Positions 23,408 to 35,571 of a stretch of 64,000 bases of DNA are shown here, piece after piece. Location: positions 372,001 through 436,000 of the forward strand of contig CANPUZ010000053.1 of NCBI GenBank assembly GCA_947579665.1, read 5' to 3'. The DNA is from Sympetrum striolatum (Eukaryota > Arthropoda > Insecta > Odonata > Libellulidae). Under the pieces are notes generated by a model that was given only the letters and a program-made list of their open reading frames with translations, did not search any database and was not told where the DNA came from. The first letter of the stretch is position 1, and each line of letters starts with the position of its first letter. The translations under genes were made by a program, and so were the position numbers.

Positions 23408-25049
23408 CCATCATATATCTTTAAAATGAAGCAAAATAGTAGAAAAATATTGAAATTTGACAGAAATTATCCGTTTTCGTTGCTTTTTTCGATCACATCT
23501 CCAGAAAATGACGAGATTTTAGGCAAAATAGAGCAGAAAAATAGAAATTTCACAAAAATTATCCGTTTTAGTTGCTTTTTTCGATCAATTATCGCTAAAA
23601 TGAGACAAAATAAGGACAAAATAGAGGAAAAATATTGAAATTTCAGTAAAATTATCCGTTTTCGTCGCTTTTTTCGAACACATCTCCAGAAAATGACGAG
23701 ATTCTAGGCAAAATAGAGCAGAAAAATTGAAATTTCACAAACATTATCCGTTTTAGTTGCTTTTTTCGATCATTTATCGCTAAAAGGAGACAAAATAAGG
23801 ACAAAATAGAGGAAAAATATTGAAATTTCGCTAAAATTATCCGTTTTCGTTATTTTTTCCATCATATATTTTTAAAATGACGCAAAATAGTAGAAAAATA
23901 TTGAAATTTGACAGAAATTATCCGTTTTAGTTGCTTTATTCGATCACATCTGCAGAAAATGACGAGATTTTTGGCAAAATAAAGCAGAAAAATTGAAATT
24001 TCACAAAAATTATCCGTTTTAGTTGCTTTTTTCGATCATTTATCGCTAAAAGGAGACAAAATAAGGACAAAATGGAGGAAAAATATTGAAATTCCGCTAA
24101 AATTATCCGTTTTCGTTGCTTTTTTCGATCACATCTCCAGAAAATGACGAGATTTTTGGCAAAATAGAGCAGAAAAATTGAAATTTCACAAAAATTATCC
24201 GTTTTAGTTGCTTTTTTCGATCATTTATCGCTAAAAGGAGACAAAATAAGGACAAAATAGAGGAAAAATATTGAAATTCCGCTAAAATTATCCGTTTTCG
24301 TTGCTTTTTTCGATCACATATCCAGAAAATGACGAGATTTTTGGCAAAATAGGTCAGAAAAATTGAAATTTCACAAAAATTATCCGTTTTAGTTGCTTTT
24401 TTCGAACATTTAACGCTAAAATGAGACAAAATAAGGACAATACAGAGGAAAAATATTGAAATTTCGCTAAATTATCCGTTTTCGTTGCTTTTTTCGATCA
24501 CATCTCCAGAAAATGACGAGATTTTAGGCAAAATAGAGCAGAAAAATTGAAATTTCACAAAAATTATCCGTTTTAGTTGCTTTTTTCGATCATTTATCGC
24601 AAAAATGAGACAAAATAAGGACAAAATAGAGGAAAAATATTGAAATTCCGCTAAAATTATCCGTTTTCGTTACTTTTTTTGATCACATCTCCAGAAAATG
24701 ACGAGATTTTTGGCAAAATAGAGCAGAGAAATTGAAATTTCACAAAAATTATCCGTTTTAGTTGCTTTTTTCGATCATTTATCGCTAAAAGGAGACAAAA
24801 TAAGGACAAAATAGAGGAAAAATATTGAAATTCTGCTAAAATTATCCGTTTTCGTTGCTTTTTTCGATCAGATCTCCAGAAAATGACGAGATTTTAGGCA
24901 AAATAGTGCAGAAAAATTGAAATATCACAAAAAGTATCCGTTTTAGTTGCTTTTTTCGATCATTTATCGCTAAAATGAGACAAAATAAGGACAAAATAGA
25001 GGAAAAATATTGAAATTTCGCATTAATTATCCGTTTTCGTTGCTTTTTT
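23408..25049 (+). repeat. 1.642-kb duplication, copy 1 (CGCATTAATT marker)
   Basis: Starts at the C at 23,408, immediately after an A2 with the unusual CGCATTAATT at 23,377. Another C lies at 23,859. The next homologous A2/C pair is at 25,019 and 25,050, offset 1,642. A further copy of the same junction lies at 29,667 and 29,698, offset 4,648. The C here has AATGAAGCAAAATAG in place of AATGACGCAAAATAG in all three. Confidence 0.88.
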
Positions 25050-26425
25050 CCATCATATATCTTTAAAATGAAGCAAAATAGTAGAAAAATATTGAAATTT
25101 GACAGAAATTATCCGTTTTCGTTGCTTTATTCGATCACATATCCAGAAAATGACGAGATTTTAGGCAAAATAGAGCAGAAAAATTGAAATTTCACAAAAA
25201 TTATCCGTTTTAGTTGCTTTTTTTCGTTCAATTATCGCTAAAATGAGACAAAATAAGAACAAAATAGAGGAAAAATATTGAAATTTCGCTAAAATTATCC
25301 GTTTTCGTTGCTTTTTTCGATCACATCTCCAGAAAATGACGAGATTTTAGGCAAAATAGAGCGGAAAAATTGAAATTTCACAAAAATTATCCGTTTTCGT
25401 TGCTTTTTTCGATCACATCTCCAGAAACAGACGAGATATTTGGTAAAATAGAGCAGAAAAATTGAAATTTCACAAAAATTATCCGTTTTAGTTGCTTTTT
25501 TCGATCATTTATCGCTAAAAGGAGACAAAATAAGGACAAAATAGAGGAAAAATATTGAAATTCAGCTAAAATTATCCGTTTTCGTTGCTTTTTTCGATCA
25601 CATCTCCAGAAAATGACGAGATTTTTGGCAAAATAGGTCAGAAAAATTGAAATTTCACAAAAATTATCCGTTTTAGTTGCTTTTTTCGATCATTTAACGC
25701 TAAAATGAGACAAAATAAGGACAATATAGAGGAAAAATATTGAAATTTCGCTAAATTATCCGTTTTCGTTGCTTTTTTCGATTACATCTCCAGAAAATGA
25801 CGAGATTTTAGGCAAAATAGAGCAGAAAGATTGAAATTTCACAAAAATTATCCGTTTTAGTTGCTTTTTTCGATCATTTATCGCAAAAATGAGACAAAAT
25901 AAGGACAAAATAGATGAAAAATATTGAAATTCCGCTAAAATTATCCGTTTTCGTTGCTTTTTTCGATCACATCTCCAGAAAATGACGAGATTTTTGGCAA
26001 AATAGAGCAGAGAAATTGAAATTTCACAAAAATTATCCGTTTTCGTTGCTTTTTTCGATCACATCTCCAGAAAATGACGAGATTTTTGGCAAAATAGAGC
26101 AGAGAAATTGAAATTTCACAAAAATTATCCGTTTTAGTTGCTTTTTTCGATCATTTATCGCTAAAAGGAGACAAAATAAGGACAAAATAGAGGAAAAATA
26201 TTGAAATTCCGCTAAAATTATCCGTTTTCGTTGCTTTTTTCGATCACATCTCCAGAATATGACGAGATTTCAGGCAAAATAGAGCAGAAAAATTGAAATT
26301 TCACAAAAATTATTCGTTTTAGTTGCTCTTTTTGTTCATTTATCGCTAAAATGAGACAAAATAAGGACAAAATAGAGGAAGAATATTGAAATTTCGCTAA
26401 AATTATCCGTTTTTGTTGCTTTTTT
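25050..26425 (+). repeat. 1.642-kb duplication, copy 2, and mixed dimers
   Basis: C at 25,050 follows the CGCATTAATT junction. The B with GAGATATTTGG near 25,435 has a counterpart near 30,085. In places two successive B monomers occur (near 25,323-25,506 and 25,951-26,134), so the B-A alternation is locally broken and monomers with the CGTTGC box lie in B context. Confidence 0.82.
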
Positions 26426-28874
26426 CCATCATATATCTTTAAAATGACGCAAAATAGTAGAAAAATATTGAAATTTGACAGAAAATATCCATTTTAGTTG
26501 CTTTATTCGATCACATCTCCAGAAAATGACGAGATTTTTGGCAAAATAGAGCAGAAACATTGAAATTTCACAAAAATTATCCGTTTTAATTGCTTTTTTC
26601 GATCATTTATCGCTAAAAGGAGACAAAATAAGGACAAAATAGAGGAAAAATATTGAAATTCCGCTAAAATTATCCGTTTTCGTTTCTTTTTTCGATCACA
26701 TCTCCAGAAAATGACGAGATTTTTGGCAAAATAGAGCAGAAAAATTGAAATTTCACAAAAATTATCCGTTTTAGTTGCTTTTTTTGATCATTTATCGCTA
26801 ATAGGAGACAAAATAAGGACAAAATAGAGGAAAAATATTGAAATTCCGCTAAAATTATCCGTTTTCGTTGCTTTTTTCGATCACATCTCCAGAAAATGAC
26901 GAGATTTTAAACAAAATAGAGCAGATAAATTGAAATTTCACAAAAATTATCTGTTTTAGTTGCTTTTTTCAATCTTTTATCGCTAAAATGAGACAAAATA
27001 AGGACAAAATAGAGGAAAAATATTGAAATTTCGCTAAAATTATCCGTTTTCGTTGCTTTTTTCCATCATATATCCTTAAAATGACGCAAAATAGTAGAAA
27101 AATATTGCAATTTGACAGAAATTATCCGTTTTAGTTGCTTTATTCGATCACATCTCCAGAAAATGACGAGATTTTTGGCAAAATAGAGCAGAGAAATTGA
27201 AATTTCACAAAAATTATCCGTTTTAGTTGCTTTTTTTGATCATTTATCGCTAAAAGGAGACAAAATAAGGACAAAATAGAGGAAAATTATTGAAATTCCG
27301 CTAAAATTATCCGTTTTCGTTGCTTTTTTCGATCACATCTCCAGAAAATGACGAGATTTTTGGCAAAATAGAGCAGAAAAATTGAAATTTCACAAAAATT
27401 ATCCGTTTTAGTTGCTTTTTTCGATCATTTATCGCTAAAACGAGACAAAATAAGGACAAAATAGAGGAAAAATATTGAGATTCCGCTAAAATTATCCGTT
27501 TTCGTTGCTTTTTTCGATCACATCTCCAGAAAATGACGAGATTTTTGGCAAAATAGAGCAGAAAAATTGAAATTTCACAAAAATTCTCCGTTTTAGTTGC
27601 TTTTTTCGATCATTTATCGCTAAAAGGAGACAAAATAAGGACAAAATAGAGGAGAAATATTGCAATTCTGCTAAAATTATCCGTTTTCCGCATCTTTTTT
27701 CGATCACATCTCAAGAAAATGACGAGATTTTAGGCAAAATAGAGCAGAAAAAATGAAATTTCACAAAAATTATCCGTTTTAGTTGCTTTTTTTGATCATT
27801 TATCGCTAAAATGAGACAAAATAAGGACAAAATAGAGGAAAAATATTGAAATTTCGCTAAAATTATCCGTTTTCGTTGCTTTTTTCCATCATATATTTCT
27901 AAAATGACGCAAAATAGTAGAAAAATATTAAAATTTGACAGAAATTATCCGTTTTAGTTGCTTTATTCGATCACATCTCAAGAAAATGACGAGATTTTTG
28001 GCAAAATAGAGCAGAAAAATTCAAATTTCACAAAAATTATCCGTTTTAGTTGCTTTTTTCGATCATTTATCGCTAAAAGGAGACAAAATAAGGACAAAAT
28101 AGAGGAAAAATATTGAAATTCCGCTAAAATTATCCGTTTTCGTTGCTTTTTTCGATCACATCTCCAGAAACAGACGAGATTTTTGGCAAAATAGAGCAGA
28201 AAAATTGAAATTTCCCGAAAATTATCCGTTTTAGTTGCTTTTTTCGATCATTTATCGCTAAAAGGAGACAAAATAAGGACAAAATATAGGAAAAATATTG
28301 AAATTTCGCTAAAATTATCCGTTTTCGTTGCTTTTTTTCCATCATATATCCTTAAAATGACGCAAAATAGTAGAAAAATATTGCAATTTGACAGAAATTA
28401 TCCGTTTTAGTTGCTTTATTCGATCACATCTCCAGAAAATGACGCAAAATAGTAGAAAAAAATTGAAATTTCACAAAAATTATCCGTTTTAGTTGCTTTT
28501 TTCGATCATTTATCGCTAAAAGGAGACAAAATAAGGACAAAATAGAGGAAAAATATTGAAATTCCGCTAAAATTTTCCGTTTTAGTTGCTTTTTTCGATC
28601 ATTTATCGCTAAAAGGAGACAAAATAAAGACAAAATAGAGGAAAAATATTGAAATTCCGCTAAAATTATCCGTTTTCGTTGCTTTTTTTGACCACATCTC
28701 CAGAAAATGACGAGATTTTTTGCAAAATAGAGCAGAAAAATTGAAATTTCACAAAAATTATCCGATTTCGTTGCTTTTTTCGATCATTTATCGCTAAAAG
28801 GAGACAAAATAAAGACAAAATAGAGGAAAAATATTGAAATTCCGCTAAAATTATCCGTTTTCGTTGCTTTTTTT
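26426..28874 (+). repeat. Mixed dimers with C monomers at 26.4, 27.1, 27.9 and 28.3 kb
   Basis: C monomers start at 26,426, 27,063, 27,886 and 28,339, with a chimeric B/C directly after the last at 28,421. Spacings 637, 823, 453 and 82 fit 82 + n x 185 within one base. The first B with CTCAAG appears near 27,712. The box at 27,681-27,700 is disrupted (CCGTTTTCCGCATC). Confidence 0.85.
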
Positions 28875-31800
28875 CGAACACATCTCAAGAAAATGACGAG
28901 ATTTTAGGCAAAATAGAGCAGAAAAATTGAAATTTCACAAACATTATCCGTTTTAGTTGCTTTTTTCGATCATTTATCTCTAAAAGGAGACAAAATTAGG
29001 ACAAAATAGAGGAAAAATATTGAAATTCCGCTAAAATTATCCGTTTTCGATGCTTTTTTCGATCACATCTCCAGAAAATGACGAGATTTTAGGCAAAATA
29101 GAGCAGAAAAATTGAAATTTCACAAAAATTATCCGTTTTAGTTGCTTTTTTTGATCATTTATCGCTAAAATGAGAAAATATAAGGACAAAATAGAGGAAA
29201 AATATTGAAATTTCGCTAAAATTATCCGTTTTCGTTGCTTTTTTCCATCATATATTTCTAAAATGACGCAAAATAGTAGTAAAATATTGAAATTTGACAG
29301 AAATTATCCGTTTTAGTTGCTTTATTCGATCACATCTGCAGAAAATGACGAGATTTTTGGCAAAATAGAGCAGAGAAATTGAAATTTCACAAAAATTATC
29401 CGTTTTAGTTGCTTTTTTCGATCATTTATCGCTAAAAGGAGACAAAATAAGGACAAAATAGAGGAAAAATATTGAAATTCCGCTAAAATTATCCGTTTTC
29501 GTTGCTTCTTTCGATCACATCTCCAGAAAATGACGAGATTTTAGGCAAAATAGAGCAGAAAAATTAGAAATATCACAAAAAGTATCCATTTTAGTTGCTT
29601 TTTTCGATCATTTATCGCTAAAATGAGACAAAATAAGGACAAAATAGAGGAAAAATATTGAAATTTCGCATTAATTATCCGTTTTCGTTGCTTTTTTCCA
29701 TCATATATCTTTAAAATGAAGCAAAATAGTAGAAAAATATTGAAATTTGACAGAAATTATCCATTTTCGTTGCTTTTTTCGATCACATCTCCAGAAAATG
29801 ACGAGATTTTAGGCAAAATAGAGCAGAAAAATTGAAATTTCACAAAAATTATCCGTTTTAGTTGCTTTTTTCGATCAATTATCGCTAAAATGAGACAAAA
29901 TAAGGACAAAATAGAGGAAAAATATTGAAATTTTGCTAAAATTATCCGTTTTCGTTGCTTTTTTCGATCACATCTCCAGAAAATGACGAGATTTTAGGGA
30001 AAATAGAGCGGAAAAATTGAAATTTCACAAAAATTATCCGTTTTCGTTGCTTTTTTTCGATCACATCTCCAGAAACAGACGAGATATTTGGCAAAATAGA
30101 GCAGAAAAATTGAAATTTCACAAAAATTATCCGTTTTAGTTGCTTTTTTTCGATCATTTATCGCTAAAAGGAGACAAAATAAGGACAAAATAGAGGAAAA
30201 ATATTGAAATTCAGCTAAAATTATCCGTTTTCGTTGCTTTCTTTGACCACATCTCCAGAAAATGACGAGATTTTTGGCAAAATAGAGCAGAAAAATTGAA
30301 ATTTCACAAAAATTATCCGTTTTAGTTGCTTTTTTCGATCATTTATCGCTAAAAGGAGACAAAATAAGGACAAAATAGAGGAAAAATATTGAAATTCCGC
30401 TAAAATTATCCGCTTTCGTTGCTTTTTTCGATCACATCTCAAGAAAATGACGAGATTTTAGGCAAAAATAGAGCAGAAAAATTGAAATTTCACAAACATT
30501 ATCCGTTTTAGTTGCTTTTTTCGATCATTTATCGCTAAAAGGAGACAAAATAAGGACAAAATAGAGGAAAAATATTGAAATTCCGCTAAAATTAACCGTT
30601 TTCGTTGCTTTTTTTCGATCACATCTCCAGAAATGACGAGATTTTTGGCAAAATAGAGCAGAAAAATTGAACTTTCAAAAAAATTATCAGTTTTAGTTGC
30701 TTTTTTCGATCATTTATCGCTAAAAGGAGACAAAATAAGGGACAAAATAGAGGAAAAATATTGAAATTCCGCTAAAATTATCCGTTTTCGTTGCTTTTTT
30801 CGATCACATCTCCAGAAAATGACGAGATTTTAGGCAAAATAGAGCAGAAAAATTGAAATTTCACAAAAATTATCCGTTTTAGTTGCTTTTTTTGATCATT
30901 TATCGCTAAAATGAGACAATATAAGGACAAAATAGAGGAAAAATATTGAAATTTCGCTAAAATTATCCGTTTTCGTTGCTTTTTTCCATCATATATTTCT
31001 AAAATGACGCAAAATAGTAGTAAAATATTGAAATTTGACAGAAATTATCCGTTTTAGTTGCTTTATTCGATCACATCTGCAGAAAATGACGAGATTTTTG
31101 GCAAAATAGAGCAGAAAAATTGAAATTTCACAAAAATTATCCGTTTTAGTTGCTTTTTTCGATCATTTATCGCTAAAAGGAGACAAAATAAGGACAAAAT
31201 AGAGGAAAATTATTGAAATTCCGCTAAAATTATAAGTTTTCGTTGCTTTTTTCGATCACATCTCCAGAAACAGAACGAGATTTTTGGCAAAAATAGAGCA
31301 GAAAAATTGAAATTTTTTTTTCACAAAAATTATCCGTTTTAGTTGCTTTTTTTCGATCATTTATCGCTAAAAGGAGACAAAATAAAGACAAAATAGAGGA
31401 AAAATATTGAAATTCCGCTAAAATTATCCGTTTTCGTTGCTTTTTTCGAACACATCTCAAGAAAATGACGAGATTTTAGGCAAAATAGAGCAGAAAAATT
31501 GAAATTTCACAAACATTATCCGTTTTAGTTGCTTTTTTCGATCATTTATCGCTAAAAGGAGACAAAATAAGGACAAAATAGAGGAAAAATATTGAAAGTC
31601 CGCTAAAATTAACCGTTTTGGTTGCTTTTTTCGATCACATCTCCAGAAAATGACGAGATTTTTGGCAAAATAGAGCAGAAAAATTGAACTTTCACAAAAA
31701 TTATCCGTTTTAGTTGCTTTTTTCGATCATTTATCGCTAAAAGGAGACAAAATAAGGACACAATAGAGGAAAAATATTGAAATTCCGCTAAAATTATCCG

Positions 31801-32509
31801 TTTTCGTTGCTTTTTTCGATCACATCCATAGAAAATGACGAGATTTTAGGCAAAATAGAGCAGAATAATTGAAATTTCACAAAAATTATCCGTTTTAGTT
31901 GCTTTTTTTGATCATTTATCGCTAAAATGAGACAAAATAAGGACAAAATAGAGGAAAAAATATTGAAATTCCGCTAAAATTATCCGTTTTCCGTTGCTTT
32001 TTTTCCATCATATATTCTAAAATGACGCAGAATAGTAGAAAAATATTGAAATTTGACAGAAATTATCCGTTTTAGTTGCTTTATTCGATCACATCTGCAG
32101 AAAATGACGAGATTTTGGCAAAATAGAGCAGAAAAATTGAAGTTTCACAAAAATTATCCGTTTTAGTTGCTTTTTTCGATCATTTATCGCTAAAAGGAGA
32201 CAAAATAAGGACAAAATAGAGGAAAAATATTGAAATTCCGCTAAAATTATCCGTTCTCATTGCTTTTTTCGATCACATCTCCGGAAACAGACGAGATTTT
32301 TGGCAAAATAGAGCAGAAAAATTGAAATTTCACAAAAATTATCCGTTTTAGTTGGTTTTTTCGATCATTTATCGCTAAAAGGAGACAAAATAAGGACAAA
32401 ATAGAGGAAAAATATTGAAATTTCGCTAAAATTATCCGTTTTCGTTGCTTTTTTCCATCATATATTTTTAAAATGAGGCAAAATAGTAGAAAAATATTGA
32501 AATTTGACA
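28875..32509 (+). repeat. CTCAAG-type blocks leading to C, three copies
   Basis: A recurrent order is seen: B with CTCAAG and CACAAACATT, A often with ATTAACC, B with TTGAACTTTCAC, A, B with TTTTAGGC, A2, then C with TATATTTCTAAAAT. C monomers start at 29,245, 29,698, 30,986, 32,005 and 32,455. The order is traceable before 29,245, 30,986 and 32,005, and later before 37,225, 50,254, 52,000, 53,837 and 63,798. In the four later copies checked, the distance from the CTCAAG B to the C is 555 bp, or 556 at 63,242-63,798. The 30.0-32.1 kb part has unusually many one-base indels. Confidence 0.85.
31313..31321 (+). repeat. Expanded T-tract inside a B monomer
   Basis: The normal TTGAAATTTCAC reads TTGAAA, nine T, CAC, an excess of six T. 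The same monomer has extra bases in CAGAACGAG and GGCAAAAATAG, so three insertions fall within 60 bp. It could be slippage or a sequence error. It is not followed by any insertion sequence. Confidence 0.8.
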
Positions 32510-35500
32510 TAAATTATCCGTTTTAGTTGCTTTATTCGATCACATCTGCAGAAAATGACCAGATTTTTGGCAAAATAGAGCAGAAAAATTGAAATTTCAC
32601 AAAAATTATCCGTTTTAGTTGCTTTTTTCGATCATTTATCGCTAAAAGGAGACAAAATAAGGACAAAATAGAGGAAAAATATTGAAATTCCGCTAAAATT
32701 ATCCGTTTTCGTTGCTTTTTTTGATCACATCTCCAGAAACAGACAAGATTTTAGGCAAAATAGAGCAGAAAAATTGAAATTTCACAAAAATTATACGTTT
32801 TAGTTGCTTTTTTCGATCATTTATCGCTAAAATGAGAAAAATAAGGAAAAAATAGAGGAAAAATATTGAAATTCCGCTAAAATTATCCGTTTTCGTTGCT
32901 TTTTTCGATCACATCTCCAGAAAATGACGAGATTTTTGGCAAAATAGAGCAGAAAAATTGAAATTAGACAAAAATTATCCGTTTTAGTTGCTTTTTTCGA
33001 TCATTTATCGCTAAAAGGAGACAAAATAAGGACAAAATAGAAGAAAAATATTGAAATTCCGCTAAAATTATCCGTTTTCGTTGCTTTTTTCGATCACATC
33101 TCCAGAAACAGACGAGATTTTTGGCAAAATAGAGCAGAAAAATTGAAATTTCACAAAAATTATCCGTTTTAGTTGCTTTTTTTCGATCATTTATCGCTAA
33201 AAGGAGACAAAATAAGGACAAAATAGAGGAAAAATATGGAAATTTCGCTAAAATTATCCGTTTTCGTTGCTTTTTTCCATCATATATTTTTAAAATGACG
33301 CAAAATAGTAGAAAAATATTGAAATTTGACATAAATTATCCGTTTTAGTTGCTTTATTCGATCACATCTGCAGAAAATGACCAGATTTTTGGCAAAATAG
33401 AGCAGAAAAATTGAAATTTCACAAAAATTATCCGTTTTCGTTGCTTTTTTCGATCATTTATCGCTAAAAGGAGACAAAATAAGGACAAAATAGAGGAAAA
33501 ATATTGAAATTCCGCTAAAATTATCCGTTTTCGTTTCTTTTTTCATCACATCTCCAGAAAATGACGAGATTTTTGGCAAAATAGAGCAGAAAAATTGATA
33601 TTTCCCAAAAATTATCCGTTTTTGTTGCTTTTTTCGATCATTTATCGCTAAAAGGAGACAAAATAAGGACAAAATAGAGGAAAAATATTGAAATTCCGCT
33701 AAAATTATCCGTTTTCGTTGCTTTTTTCGATCACATCTCCAGAAAATGACGAGATTTTAGGCAAAATAGAGCAGATAAATTGAAATTTCACAAAAATTAT
33801 CCGTTTTAGTTGCTTTTTTCAATCTTTTATCGCTAAAATGAGACAAAATAAGGACAAAATAGAGGAAAAATATTGAAATTTCGCTAAAATTATCCGTTTT
33901 AGTTGCTTTTTTCGATCATTTATCGCTAAAAGGAGACAAAATAAGGACAAAATAGAGGAAAAATATTGAAATTCCGCTAAAATTATCCGTTTTCAATGCT
34001 TTTTTCGATCACATCTCCAGAAAATGATGAAATTTTTGGCAAAATAGAGCAGAAAAATTGATATTTCACAAAAATTATCCGTTTTAGTTGCTTTTTTCGA
34101 TCATTTATCGCTAAAAGGAGACAAAATAAGGACAAAATAGAGGAAAAATATTGAAATTACGCTAAAATTATCCGTTTTCGTTTCTTTTTTCGATCACATC
34201 TCCAGAAAATGACGAGATTTTTGGCAAAATAGAGCAGAAAAATTGAAATTTCACAAAAATTATCCGTTTTAGTTGCTTTTTTCGATCATTTATCGCTTAA
34301 AGGAGACAAAATAAAGACAAAATAGAGGAAAAATATTGAAATTCCGCTAAAATTATCCGTTTTCGTTGCTTTTTTCGATCATTTATCGCTAAAAGGAGAC
34401 AAAATAAAGACGAAATAGATGAAAAATATTGAAATTCCGCTAAAATTATCCATTTTTGTTGCTTTTTTCGATCACATCTCCAGAAAATGACGAGATTTTA
34501 GGTAAAATAGAGCAGATAAATTGAAATGTCACAAAAATTATCCGTTTTAGTTGCTTTTTTCGATCATTTATCGCTAAAATGAGACAAAATCAGCAAAAAA
34601 TAGAGGAAAAATATTGAAATTTCGCTAAAATTATCCGTTTTCGTTGCTTTTTTCCATCATATATCCTTAAAATGACGCAAAATAGTAGAAAAATATTGCA
34701 ATTTGACATAATTATCCGTTTTTGTTGCTTTATTCGATCACATCTCCAGAAAATGAAATGACGAGATTTTTGGCAAAATAGAGAAGAAAAATTGAAATTT
34801 CACAAAAATTATCCGTTTTAGTTGCTTTTTTCGATCATTTATCGCTAAAAGGAGACAAAATAAGGACAAAATAGAGGAAAAATATTGAAATTCCGCTAAA
34901 ATTATCCGTTTTAGTTTCTTTTTTCGATCATTTATCGCTAAAAGGAGACAAAATAAAGACAAAATAGAGGAAAAATATTGAAATTCCGCTAAAATTATCC
35001 GTTTTCTTTGCTTTTTTTGATCACATCTCCAGAAAATGACGAGATTTTTGGCAAAATAGAGCAGAAAAATTGAAATTTCACAAAAATTATCCGCTTTCGT
35101 TGCTTTTTTTGATCATTTATCGCTAAAAGGAGGCAAAATAAAGACAAAATAGAGGAAAAATATTGAAATTCCGCTAAAATTATCCGTTTTCATTGCTTTT
35201 TTGATCACATCTCCAGAAAATGACGAGATTTTAGGCAATATAGAGCAGAAAAATTGAAATTTCACAAAAATTATCCGTTTTAGTTGCTTTCTTCGATCAT
35301 TTATCGCTAAAATGAGACAAAATAAGGACAAAATAGAGGGAAAATATTGAAATTTCGCTAAAATTATCCGTTTTCGTTGCTTTTTTCGAACAAATCTCCA
35401 GAAAATGACGAGATTTTAGGCAAAATAGAGCAAAAAAATTGAAATTTCACAAAAATTATTCGTTTTAGTTACTTTTTTTGATCATTTATCGCTAAAATGA

Positions 35501-35571
35501 GACAAAATAAGGACAAAATAGAGGAAAAATATTGAAATTTCGCTAAAATTATCCGTTTTCGTTGCTTTTTT
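32510..35571 (+). repeat. Transitional region between left and right halves
   Basis: C monomers at 32,455 and 33,277 (just before and within this block) already carry GACATAAATT, the state typical of later C2 monomers, but still end AGTTGC-TTTATT. C at 34,654 follows the older pattern. Pairs of adjacent A monomers, a feature of the later 14-monomer unit, occur near 33,814-33,999, 34,279-34,464 and 34,833-35,018. A 5-bp duplication (AAATGAAATG) lies at 34,751-34,760. No non-satellite DNA. Confidence 0.82.

Noticed and set aside
23401..23420. Promoter-like TATATT and TATTGAAATT elements in C and A monomers.
   Set aside because: These AT-rich words are part of the monomers and occur hundreds of times; there is no gene downstream and no way to tell a real start site from sequence alone.
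31313..31321. Target-site or tail of a retrotransposed insertion at the nine-T tract.
   Set aside because: The B monomer continues normally on both sides and nothing is inserted; it is a simple homopolymer expansion or an error.
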